This document shows positions 15,240 through 23,181 of a stretch of DNA of 64,000 nt, piece by piece. Made by a program: the position numbers and the translations under genes. The notes beneath the pieces were generated by a model, which saw nothing but the letters and a program-made list of their open reading frames with translations, searched no databases and had not been told where the DNA came from. Each line of letters starts with the position of its first letter. The stretch's first letter is position 1. The stretch comes from Bdellovibrio sp047344985 (lineage in GTDB: Bacteria; Bdellovibrionota; Bdellovibrionia; Bdellovibrionales; Bdellovibrionaceae), in assembly GCF_047344985.1 (NCBI RefSeq), contig NZ_CP178861.1, forward strand, positions 2,108,001-2,172,000, read 5' to 3'.

Positions 15240-15370
15240 CCCACTCCTAGTTAGTTTATGTTTTCTACTCCTGCGATCCGTTTGGCCCGGAGCCGGTAGG
15301 TCAGCACCCGCTCTCGTAGGGAGTGGGTGCTGACCTACCGGCTCCGGGACGGACGGGAGCTAGGAGTGGG
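15240..15370. repeat. 131-bp nested palindrome, GC-rich
   Basis: The core arms are 24 bases and exact: CCCGGAGCCGGTAGGTCAGC plus ACCC on the left (from 15286) and the reverse complement ending at 15348. Outside them CTC-CCGT pairs with ACGG-GGAG, and an 11-base outer pair CCCACTCCTAG (15240-15250) / CTAGGAGTGGG (15360-15370) closes the whole. This is too long and too GC-rich for an ordinary terminator. It could be a transfer or single-strand replication origin, or the scar of a mobile palindromic element. Confidence 0.75.
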
Positions 15371-15384
15371 ATTTCAGGGCATTA

Positions 15385-15555
15385 ATGGAGATTCGGCCCT
15401 TGCTGGCTACACATACGAAATGGGTGCCTTATTGGTGGACGAAAATGGCAGCTAACACATTTCGAATCCCGAATATTGACGAAATAGTTCGGACATCTCG
15501 AAGAGAAGATTTTTTGGAAATAAAAAATGGACGTATATGGAAGATAGGCCGCTAA
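15385..15555 (+). CDS. Small ORF or gene remnant after the palindrome
   Basis: A 56-codon frame starts at ATG 15385; an internal ATG at 15445 has GGTGGACGAAA before it and would give 36 residues ending EIKNGRIWKIGR. Another frame in the same stretch reads like a true protein end (GDSALAGYTYEMGALLVDEN, stop at 15453-15455). One of the two may be the remnant of a gene broken by the palindrome. The rest of the gap, 15556-15817, holds a repeat GGTGATAG/TATCACC (about 15561-15582) and no gene. Confidence 0.3.
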   Translation: MEIRPLLATHTKWVPYWWTKMAANTFRIPNIDEIVRTSRREDFLEIKNGRIWKIGR

Positions 15556-15817
15556 TTTTCAGGGTGATAGAAATTTATATCACCTTTTTATCACCCTATT
15601 TCGTGAATTCGAATGAGTGAAAATGAAAACGTCGTGAAAGGAAATGAAACATCATGAAATTCTAAATTTGCGAAATTGTTCAACTATTCTTGCAAGCTCT
15701 CGTTTTTATTTAACAAAAAATTTATACCTGCTCAACCTCGGGAAGTTCAGGCATATTTCACCTCTCTACGCACAGCGCAGGCTTGCATTTTATCAGGAGT
15801 TTCACCAGGATGCTAGA

Positions 15818-16531
15818 ATGACTGAAAAGAACGCCCCTCAACAAGAAAACGGCCTTTTAAATCTGATTTTTAATATCGTTTTGCCCGTTTTAATTTTAAA
15901 TAAATTAAGTAAATTCATTGGCCCTTTGGCGGCGTTGCTACTCGCCCTCGCATTTCCTTTGGGATATGGCGCTTATGATTTAGTGAAAAGAAAAAAAACC
16001 AATGCGTTTTCAGCGTTGGGTCTCCTGAATGTGCTTTTGACCGGAGGCTTGGCTCTTTTGGGATTGCATGGCTTTTGGTTCGCGGTCAAAGAAGCGGCCT
16101 TTCCGACTCTTGTAGGTCTTTTTGTTTTTGGTTCTGCCTTCACGAAACGTCCTTTTATTGAGACGCTCTTTTTGAATCCGTCGGTGATGAAAGTAGATCT
16201 TTTAGAACAGCGCCTGGCCGAACACGGAAAACAAACGGAGTTTCATGAGCACATGAGAAAAGCGACACTGTGGTTGTCCCTTTCATTCGTATTTAGTGCG
16301 ATTTGCAATTTTGTTTTAGCGAGAAGAATCTTTATTAATATCGACACATCTCTTTCGCCAGAAGCTCAATCCTTAGTACTCAACGATCAAATTGCCACGA
16401 TGACGACCTGGTCAATGGCCATCATCATGGTTCCTTCAATCTTGTTTCTGTTGGGAATCTTCTGGTACCTCATGCGAGGCATCAAACAATACGCCGGCCT
16501 TTCAACGGAAGAACTTCTAAAAGAATCTTAG
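15818..16531 (+). CDS. VC0807-like multi-pass membrane protein
   Basis: 237 residues from ATG 15818 (MTEKNAPQQENGLLNLIFNI), with AGGATGCTAGA before it; the frame is open upstream but the extra residues look non-coding. About six hydrophobic helices are visible, with the opening FNIVLPVLILNKLSKFIGPL and the loop LGYGAYDLVKRKK seen in VC0807-type proteins. A charged stretch, VDLLEQRLAEHGKQTEFHEH, separates the two halves. Biochemical role unknown. It converges on the gene 16528-17289 and the stops overlap by 4 bases. Confidence 0.75.
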   Translation: MTEKNAPQQENGLLNLIFNIVLPVLILNKLSKFIGPLAALLLALAFPLGYGAYDLVKRKKTNAFSALGLLNVLLTGGLALLGLHGFWFAVKEAAFPTLVGLFVFGSAFTKRPFIETLFLNPSVMKVDLLEQRLAEHGKQTEFHEHMRKATLWLSLSFVFSAICNFVLARRIFINIDTSLSPEAQSLVLNDQIATMTTWSMAIIMVPSILFLLGIFWYLMRGIKQYAGLSTEELLKES

Positions 16532-17289
16532 AAGTCTCCTCCGTCGTCTCCTCCGAATGGTGGCGGCGGCGGTGGAGGTGGGAAATCACTTCCTCCCCCG
16601 AACCCTCCGAAGTCATCGCCTCCAAATGGCGGTGGTGGTGGAGGTGGCGGCGGTGGTGGAACATCACCGAAATCGTCGGACATATTTGGAGCAGGCACGT
16701 AACCGCCGTCTCCGAAATCATCAAAGGTAGGTGGTGGCGGGAATGAAGAACCGGAGCCTCCTCCAAAAGAACTTCCTCCTGATGAAGAACCACTTCCCCC
16801 TGGCATTTTTCCATATTTAGGTTGCGCGCCAAAAAGAGCGCGTTTGCGGTATTCGTAGCGAGGTCTTAACTCTTCAAGACCCAATTCCTGTTCTTCTGTT
16901 GGCAGATGCTGGGCAAGGCGATTGATTTTTTCGTCTTTGTTTTTTCTCTCGGCGTACGCTTTGCGTTCAGCCTCTTGAGCTTCTTCGTACTTCTTTTTGT
17001 CGGCCGCGTCAGCTTTGGCTTCAGGGCCTTCCTCGCTCATGGATTCTCTTTTCTTATCTTTTTTATAACCTTCCAAGTCGCGATTTTTTTGATTCTCCCA
17101 CTGCTCTTCTTCTTCAAGATAGGCTCTTTCTCCTCTTGCACGGGCGTCTTCAAACTGATTTTGATTTTTTTGATGCTGAGCAAAACCAGAAAGACGGTTC
17201 ATCTCCGAGTTCTGCGCGTGCGAGGGCGAACTCAGAAGAGTCAGAAAAAGAGCGGCATAAGTGGCTTGCAAATTCCGTGAAAGAATCAT
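16528..17289 (-). CDS. Secreted protein with coiled coil and polyproline-glycine tail
   Basis: 253 residues. A signal peptide (LQATYAALFLTLLSSPSHAQ) is followed by a strongly charged helical region (about 30-140, rich in Glu, Lys and Arg) and then a low-complexity tail of Gly-Ser, FGGDD repeats and uninterrupted prolines (up to 11). The tail resembles proline-rich cell-surface linkers. Function unknown; a periplasm-spanning or surface role fits. The gene is upstream of and divergent from sohB. Confidence 0.7.
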   Translation of the reverse strand: MILSRNLQATYAALFLTLLSSPSHAQNSEMNRLSGFAQHQKNQNQFEDARARGERAYLEEEEQWENQKNRDLEGYKKDKKRESMSEEGPEAKADAADKKKYEEAQEAERKAYAERKNKDEKINRLAQHLPTEEQELGLEELRPRYEYRKRALFGAQPKYGKMPGGSGSSSGGSSFGGGSGSSFPPPPTFDDFGDGGYVPAPNMSDDFGDVPPPPPPPPPPPFGGDDFGGFGGGSDFPPPPPPPPFGGDDGGDF

Positions 17290-17396
17290 TCTGGCCCCAG
17301 TCTACCAATGCTTTCGATTTTTTTTGAGCAAACAAAAAAGATGCTCGACCTTTGGCTAATTCCTGAATAACTTAAACCCCTGTTTTAAGGAGCACT

Positions 17397-18416
17397 ATGG
17401 ACGCCTTGCAAAGCATCGGGATATTCGCAGCACAAACGTTTCTAATTCTCTTCGCCATTTTGGCCGTGATCATCACGATTGCTATGTTGGCTTCCAGAGC
17501 GGGCGACAAAAGTGAGATTCAAATCGAACTTTTGCACAAAAAATACAAAAACTTCCGCAATCTTCTTAAATCACAAACTTTGACAAAGAATGAGCGTAAA
17601 GAGCTTAAGAAAAAGCTGAAAGAAGAACGCAAATCTCAGGACAAAGAATCCCTTGATCATGAAAAGAAAATCTTTCTTGTGGATTTCGAAGGCGACATCA
17701 AAGCGTCGGCGGTTGAAAACCTTCGTGAAGAAATCACAGCTATTCTTACAACTGCGACACCACACGATGAAGTCGTTGTCCGCGTAGAAAGCCCCGGCGG
17801 CATGGTTCATGGTTATGGTCTTGCAGCTTCACAACTTTTGCGTGTTCGCGAAAAAGGCATTCCTCTCACTGTGTGCGTGGATAAAGTCGCTGCCAGCGGT
17901 GGTTACTTGATGTCTGTTACTGCAAACAAAATTCTTTGTGCGCCGTTTGCCATCGTGGGATCCATCGGTGTCGTGGCGCAAGTTCCAAACGTGCACCGTG
18001 CACTGAAAAAATTCGACGTCGACTACAAAGAGTACACGGCCGGTGAATACAAACGTACAGTGAGCTTGCTTGGCGAAATCACTCCTAAAGGCGAAGAAAA
18101 ATTTAAAGAACAACTTGAGGATACTCACGTTCTCTTTAAGAATTTCGTTCATAAATTCCGTCCCAACATGAATCTGGCGGAAGTGGCGACCGGCGAATAC
18201 TGGTACGGCGAACAAGCTCTTGGCAAAGGTTTGGTTGATGAAATCCGCACGAGCGATGATTACCTTTTAGGACTTTCAGAAAAACACCAAATAGTTAAAG
18301 TAAAATACGAACATCATGAGAGTTTGAGTGATAAACTCACAGGAATTATCGGAAAGGCTTTTAAAAAAGGGAGCATTTCCATTATAGAAGAACTTGAAAC
18401 GCGACGTTTTCTTTAA
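17397..18416 (+). CDS. sohB: Inner-membrane S49 peptidase SohB
   Basis: 339 residues. One N-terminal membrane helix (AAQTFLILFAILAVIITIAM) is followed by a charged helix and the S49/ClpP-like domain. The catalytic Ser is in DKVAASGGYLMS and the Lys in GEYKRTVSLL; IVGSIGVVAQ follows the Ser motif as in SppA/SohB. It degrades peptides or signal-peptide remnants at the periplasmic face. The start follows TTTTAAGGAGCACT. It precedes oppD by 12 bases, suggesting co-expression of peptide cleavage and peptide import. Confidence 0.92.
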   Translation: MDALQSIGIFAAQTFLILFAILAVIITIAMLASRAGDKSEIQIELLHKKYKNFRNLLKSQTLTKNERKELKKKLKEERKSQDKESLDHEKKIFLVDFEGDIKASAVENLREEITAILTTATPHDEVVVRVESPGGMVHGYGLAASQLLRVREKGIPLTVCVDKVAASGGYLMSVTANKILCAPFAIVGSIGVVAQVPNVHRALKKFDVDYKEYTAGEYKRTVSLLGEITPKGEEKFKEQLEDTHVLFKNFVHKFRPNMNLAEVATGEYWYGEQALGKGLVDEIRTSDDYLLGLSEKHQIVKVKYEHHESLSDKLTGIIGKAFKKGSISIIEELETRRFL

Positions 18417-18428
18417 TAAGGACGTAGA

Positions 18429-19394
18429 GTGCAAACACCAGTACTTGAAGTAAAAAATCTCGAGACGACATTTCAGACCAACGCGGGACCTGTGCGCGCT
18501 GTGAACAATGTCAGTTATAAAATTGATCGCGGTCAGACCTTGGGGATCGTGGGTGAATCTGGATGCGGCAAGTCAGTGACTTCGTATTCTTTGATGCGCC
18601 TCATCGAAAAACCAGGAAAGATCTCTAACGGTCAAGTCCTTTTGAACGGTCGCGATCTTCTAAAAATTTCTGAAAATGACATGGAAGAAGTTCGCGGCGG
18701 AGAAATGGCGATGATCTTCCAAGAGCCTATGACAGCTCTCAACCCTGTTTTGACCATCGGTTATCAGATGGATGAACAGATCATGAAGCACAAAAAATGC
18801 TCTCCGAAAGAATCCCGCGAGCGTGCGATTGAAATGCTTCGTCTGGTGGGTATTCCTTCTCCTGAAGAACGCTATGAGTCCTACCCCCACCAACTTTCCG
18901 GCGGTATGAGACAAAGAGCGATGATCGCGATGGCTCTTTCTTGCGATCCGACGTTTTTGATTGCGGATGAGCCCACAACCGCTTTGGACGTCACCATCCA
19001 AGCACAGATTTTGGAACTCATCCAAAATCTTCAAGAAAAATTCAATATGACGGTGCAATTCATCACGCATGATCTGGGAGTTATTTCTGAGATCTCTGAC
19101 AAAGTGATGGTGATGTACGGCGGTCAAACCTGCGAACAGGCCGATACGCAAGAGTTGTTTTTAAATCCTCGTCACCCGTACACGGCGGCGTTGATTTCTT
19201 CCCGTCCTAAATTTGGTGAACGTGTAAAACGCCTGACAACAATTGAAGGCAGCGTCCCGGCTCCTTTTGAACTTCCGAAAGGTTGTCCGTTTGTGAACCG
19301 TTGCACTCGCGCGAAAGCTGATTGCACTCATCACAAACCACCTTTGAATGAAATCAAACCAGGTCACACTGTGGCTTGCTTCAATCCGCTTTAA
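18429..19394 (+). CDS. oppD: Oligopeptide ABC transporter ATP-binding protein OppD
   Basis: 321 residues from GTG 18429, with AAGGACGTAGA before it. Walker A GESGCGKS, ABC signature LSGGMRQR, Walker B LIADEPTTALD and H-loop ITHD are all intact. The C-terminal cysteine region (PKGCPFVNRCTRAKADCTHH) is the [4Fe-4S]-type extension of Opp/Dpp ATPases. It powers peptide import with OppF through the OppBC channel. Confidence 0.95.
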   Translation: MQTPVLEVKNLETTFQTNAGPVRAVNNVSYKIDRGQTLGIVGESGCGKSVTSYSLMRLIEKPGKISNGQVLLNGRDLLKISENDMEEVRGGEMAMIFQEPMTALNPVLTIGYQMDEQIMKHKKCSPKESRERAIEMLRLVGIPSPEERYESYPHQLSGGMRQRAMIAMALSCDPTFLIADEPTTALDVTIQAQILELIQNLQEKFNMTVQFITHDLGVISEISDKVMVMYGGQTCEQADTQELFLNPRHPYTAALISSRPKFGERVKRLTTIEGSVPAPFELPKGCPFVNRCTRAKADCTHHKPPLNEIKPGHTVACFNPL

Positions 19395-19411
19395 GCACTG
19401 GGGAAAATCAA

Positions 19412-20413
19412 ATGAGTGAAATCATTCTTGAAGCAAAAAATGTAAAAAAGCACTTCCCCATTCGCAAAGGTCTTCTTCTTCGCGAAGTGGCTAGCGTTAA
19501 AGCGGTGGATGACGTTTCTTTGGTTGTGCGCAAAGGAGAAACTTTAGGCCTTGTCGGAGAATCCGGCTGTGGCAAATCCACTTTGGGTCGCACACTGATT
19601 CGCCTTTATGAACCGACTGCGGGAGCTATCAACTTTGACGGCCAAGACTTCTTGGGTCTTAAAGGTGAAGCTCTTCGTAAAAAACGTAAAAACATGCAGA
19701 TGATTTTCCAGGACCCTTATGCGTCTTTGGATCCACGCATGACTGTCGGTCAAATCATTCGTCAGCCGATGGATATCCATGGTGTTGGCAGTGTTGCCGA
19801 ACGCAATCAACGTGTTTTGGAATTGATTGAACTTGTGGGCTTAAGAAAAGCTCACGTGAATCGCTACCCGCATGAATTTTCAGGCGGACAGCGCCAACGT
19901 ATCAGTATTGCGCGCGCGATTGCTCTGAATCCTGAATTGATTATCTGTGATGAACCCGTGAGTGCTTTGGACGTTTCTATCCAGGCGCAGATTTTGAATC
20001 TTCTTAAAGATCTTCAGGAAAAGTTGAAACTCACTTACGTGTTTATTTCTCACGATCTTTCCGTGATCGAACACACCTGCGATCGTATCGCCGTGATGTA
20101 TCTTGGAAAAATCGTGGAAATCGCGGATCGCGATGAACTTTTCAGAAATCCGCAACATCCTTATACGCAAGCGCTTATTGGAGCGATTCCACGCGTGGGT
20201 CAGGGCAAGAAAAAGATGAAAAAATCTTTGAGTGGCGAAGTGCCAAGCCCGATCAACCCACCGTCAGGCTGCGCTTTCCATCCGCGCTGCCCGCATAAGA
20301 TGGATATCTGTGCGTCTCAGACTCCGACATTGGACGGGACTGGTACGCATAAAAAAGCGTGTTGGCTCGCCGCGGACGCGGGCAGTGCCGTAGCGCCTGG
20401 GCGCGAAGGCTGA
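19412..20413 (+). CDS. oppF: Oligopeptide ABC transporter ATP-binding protein OppF
   Basis: 333 residues from ATG 19412, just after GGGGAAAATCAA. Walker A GESGCGKS, signature FSGGQRQR, Walker B ICDEPVSALD and the C-terminal cysteines (PSGCAFHPRCPHK, DICAS, KKACW) are present. It pairs with OppD. The last 14 residues (ADAGSAVAPGREG) are encoded by a short, very GC-rich patch containing the hairpin GCGCC-TG-GGCGC (20393-20404), unlike the surrounding gene. Confidence 0.95.
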   Translation: MSEIILEAKNVKKHFPIRKGLLLREVASVKAVDDVSLVVRKGETLGLVGESGCGKSTLGRTLIRLYEPTAGAINFDGQDFLGLKGEALRKKRKNMQMIFQDPYASLDPRMTVGQIIRQPMDIHGVGSVAERNQRVLELIELVGLRKAHVNRYPHEFSGGQRQRISIARAIALNPELIICDEPVSALDVSIQAQILNLLKDLQEKLKLTYVFISHDLSVIEHTCDRIAVMYLGKIVEIADRDELFRNPQHPYTQALIGAIPRVGQGKKKMKKSLSGEVPSPINPPSGCAFHPRCPHKMDICASQTPTLDGTGTHKKACWLAADAGSAVAPGREG

Positions 20414-20463
20414 AGCAGAGAAAATAATAAATAAGAAACTTAATTACTCAACAAGGAGAACGT

Positions 20464-22155
20464 ATGTTGAATAAGTTTGCGAAAGGACTCATGTTGGTCA
20501 CAGGTTTGGGCTTCACCGCTCAAGCGATCGCTGCGCCGACAAATGCCGAACTTAAAATCGGTATCTCTCAAGAATTTGAAACTATGAACCCTCTTATCAT
20601 GACGATGTCAGCTTCGGCTTACATGTATCGTTTGGTAGGCCGTTCACTTGTGAACCTGACTCCAGAAGGTAAATGGGTGGCTCAATTGGCTAAAGAAATT
20701 CCTTCTTTGGACAAGGGCACTGCTAAAATCGTTGAAGATGGCGGCAAAAAGAAGATCGTTGCGACTTGGGAAATCCTTGATAACGCAAAATGGGGTGACG
20801 GAAAACCCGTTATCTGCCAAGACTTCATCACAGCACACGATATCGCGATCAGCCCGACTGTGAGCGTGGGTGAAAAAGAACAATGGACTCAAGTCGAAAA
20901 AATTGAAATCGACGCGAAAAATCCAAAGAAATGTACTTTCAAATACGACAAAGCAAAATGGGACTTCTACCAGCTTGCTCAGTTCTTCCCTATTCCAACT
21001 CACTTGGAAAAACCTGTTTTCGATAAATACGGAAAACAAAAAGAGGGCTACGAAAAGAACTCTAATTACGTTCGCAATCCAACCAATCCTGGATTGTACA
21101 ACGGTCCTTACGTGATCTCTGAAGTAAAATTGGGATCTCACGTGGCGTTTGCTCCGAATGCAAACTTCTACGGTAAGCAACCGAATATCAAAAAAATCAT
21201 CGTGAAGCTGATTCCTAATACAGGAACTTTGGAAGCGAACTTGCGTTCTGGAACAATCGACATGATCTCTGTTCTAGGCCTTGATTTCGACCAAGCTTTG
21301 GCTTTCGATAAGAAAACAAAAGCTGAAAATCTTCCTTACGATGTTCACTTTGTTCCGTCTGTGACTTACGAGCACATTGATCTTAAGTTGGACAATCCAA
21401 TTTTGAAGGACGTTCGCGTTCGTAAAGCTCTTCTTTACAGCATCAACCGTGATGACCTTGTAAAGGCGCTTTTTGAAGGCAAACAACAAGTCGCAATTCA
21501 CAACGTATCGCCAAAAGATCCTTGGTACACAGCAGATCCTAAGATCGTGACTTTGTATCGTTACTCTAAGCGTGAAGCGGGCAAACTTTTGGATGAAGCT
21601 GGTTGGAAAATGGGAGCTGACGGCTACCGTTCTAAAGATGGCAAACGTCTTTCTTTGACGTTCCAAACGACTGCAGGCAACAAAACTCGTGAACTCGTGC
21701 AAGTGTATTTGCAAAACCAATGGAAACAAGCCGGTATCGAAGTTCTTGTTAAAAACGAACCAGCGCGTGTGTTCTTTGGCGAGACAATGACAAAACGTAA
21801 GTTCGAAGGTCTTTCATTGTTTGCATGGGTTTCTTCTCCGGAAAACAGCCCGCGCTCAACAGTGTCTTCTAAGGCGATTCCAAATTCTTCAAATGGTTGG
21901 TCTGGACAGAACTTCCATGGTTGGAACAACGCTCAAGTAGATAAAAACCTGGATGCTTTGGATCTAGAGTTCAACGCGAAAAAACGCGCGGACTTGGTTC
22001 ACGATATCTTGAAAGCTTACACGAACGAAGTTCCTGTATTGCCGCTTTACTACCGCTCTGACATTTCTGTGACTCCAAAGAATTTGAAGAACTACAAAAT
22101 GTCTGGCCACCAGTTCTACGAAACAAACAACGCAGAAGACTGGGTTTTGAACTAA
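20464..22155 (+). CDS. oppA: Periplasmic oligopeptide-binding protein OppA-like
   Basis: 563 residues with a cleavable signal peptide (MLNKFAKGLMLVTGLGFTAQ...AIAAP) and no lipobox, so it is a soluble periplasmic SBP_bac_5 protein. LKIGISQEFETMNPLIM and the later RVRKALLYSINRDDLV segment are typical of the family. It follows oppF by 50 bases with an AAGGAGAACGT site. It captures peptides for OppBCDF; in a predator these could come from digested prey protein, but that is inference. Confidence 0.93.
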   Translation: MLNKFAKGLMLVTGLGFTAQAIAAPTNAELKIGISQEFETMNPLIMTMSASAYMYRLVGRSLVNLTPEGKWVAQLAKEIPSLDKGTAKIVEDGGKKKIVATWEILDNAKWGDGKPVICQDFITAHDIAISPTVSVGEKEQWTQVEKIEIDAKNPKKCTFKYDKAKWDFYQLAQFFPIPTHLEKPVFDKYGKQKEGYEKNSNYVRNPTNPGLYNGPYVISEVKLGSHVAFAPNANFYGKQPNIKKIIVKLIPNTGTLEANLRSGTIDMISVLGLDFDQALAFDKKTKAENLPYDVHFVPSVTYEHIDLKLDNPILKDVRVRKALLYSINRDDLVKALFEGKQQVAIHNVSPKDPWYTADPKIVTLYRYSKREAGKLLDEAGWKMGADGYRSKDGKRLSLTFQTTAGNKTRELVQVYLQNQWKQAGIEVLVKNEPARVFFGETMTKRKFEGLSLFAWVSSPENSPRSTVSSKAIPNSSNGWSGQNFHGWNNAQVDKNLDALDLEFNAKKRADLVHDILKAYTNEVPVLPLYYRSDISVTPKNLKNYKMSGHQFYETNNAEDWVLN

Positions 22156-22200
22156 CGATTTTTGCATGGCGGGCTTAAAACTCCCGCCGGAGGAACCTTC

Positions 22201-23172
22201 ATGACTACATTTATCACTCGCCGCATTTTGCAAACACTCGCTGTGATAGTGATCCTATCTTACGTGTGTTTCTATTTGATGAGCTTAATGCCAGGTGACC
22301 CGGTAGACATGATGGTCGCTTCAAATCCGAAGATCACAGCAGAAGACGTGGCTCGCTTGAAGTCTTTGTATGGACTGGATCAACCGGTCTATAAAAGATA
22401 TTTCAACTGGGTCACTTCGATCGGCCAAGGTGATCTTGGTTACAGCCGTACTTACCGAGTGCCTGTGCAAGAACTCATGGGCCCTCGTCTGTGGAACACG
22501 TTCCTTCTTTCATTTATCTCTTTGGGACTTTCCATTTTAATCGCAATTCCACTCGGCATCATCTCGGCTCTTAAGCCGGGAAGCCGCATGGATTATTTTA
22601 TGAATCTGTTCTCATTTGCGGGGATTTCGATTCCTTCTTTCTGGCTTGCGATCGTTTTGATTATTATTTTCGCCGTTAAAATTCCTCTTCTTCCTGCGGG
22701 AGGAACTCAAACTATCGGAGGCGAACCGATGGGATTCTGGGCTGACATGATGGATCGTTCGATCTATTTGGTGTTGCCTGTTTTAAGTCTTTCTATTCAG
22801 CAAATCGGACGTTTTTCTCGCTTCACTCGCTCGGCGATGCTCGAAGCCATGCGCAATGACTTCATTCGCACGGCTCGCGCCAAAGGCCTTTCTCGCAGCG
22901 TGGTGATTTGGAAACACGGTTTCCGTAATGCTTTGATTCCTCTTATCACGATCTTAGCGTTGAGCTTCTCGGGTCTTTTTTCAGGAGCTATCCTGACTGA
23001 AACCGTTTTCGCTTACCAAGGCGTTGGTAAACTTGTTTATGACTCTATCATCGGGAATGACTACAACGTTGCGATGATTTCTTTTGTTATCTCTGTCAGC
23101 ATGGTTCTTTTAATGAATCTTGTTGCCGATATCGCGTATGGATTTGCTGATCCGCGCATTTCTTATCAATAG
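22201..23172 (+). CDS. oppB: Oligopeptide ABC transporter permease OppB
   Basis: 323 residues from ATG 22201, with CCGGAGGAACCTTC before it. Six membrane helices, the N-terminal RRILQTLAVIVILSYVCFYL segment, and the EAA-type coupling loop FIRTARAKGLS that docks on the ATPases are visible. MPGDPVDMM is the usual OppB/DppB signature. It forms the channel with OppC. Confidence 0.95.
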   Translation: MTTFITRRILQTLAVIVILSYVCFYLMSLMPGDPVDMMVASNPKITAEDVARLKSLYGLDQPVYKRYFNWVTSIGQGDLGYSRTYRVPVQELMGPRLWNTFLLSFISLGLSILIAIPLGIISALKPGSRMDYFMNLFSFAGISIPSFWLAIVLIIIFAVKIPLLPAGGTQTIGGEPMGFWADMMDRSIYLVLPVLSLSIQQIGRFSRFTRSAMLEAMRNDFIRTARAKGLSRSVVIWKHGFRNALIPLITILALSFSGLFSGAILTETVFAYQGVGKLVYDSIIGNDYNVAMISFVISVSMVLLMNLVADIAYGFADPRISYQ

Positions 23173-23181
23173 AGGGTGCGT

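Noticed and set aside
18660..19151. 163-codon minus-strand ORF
   Set aside because: Antisense to oppD, whose motifs are all intact.
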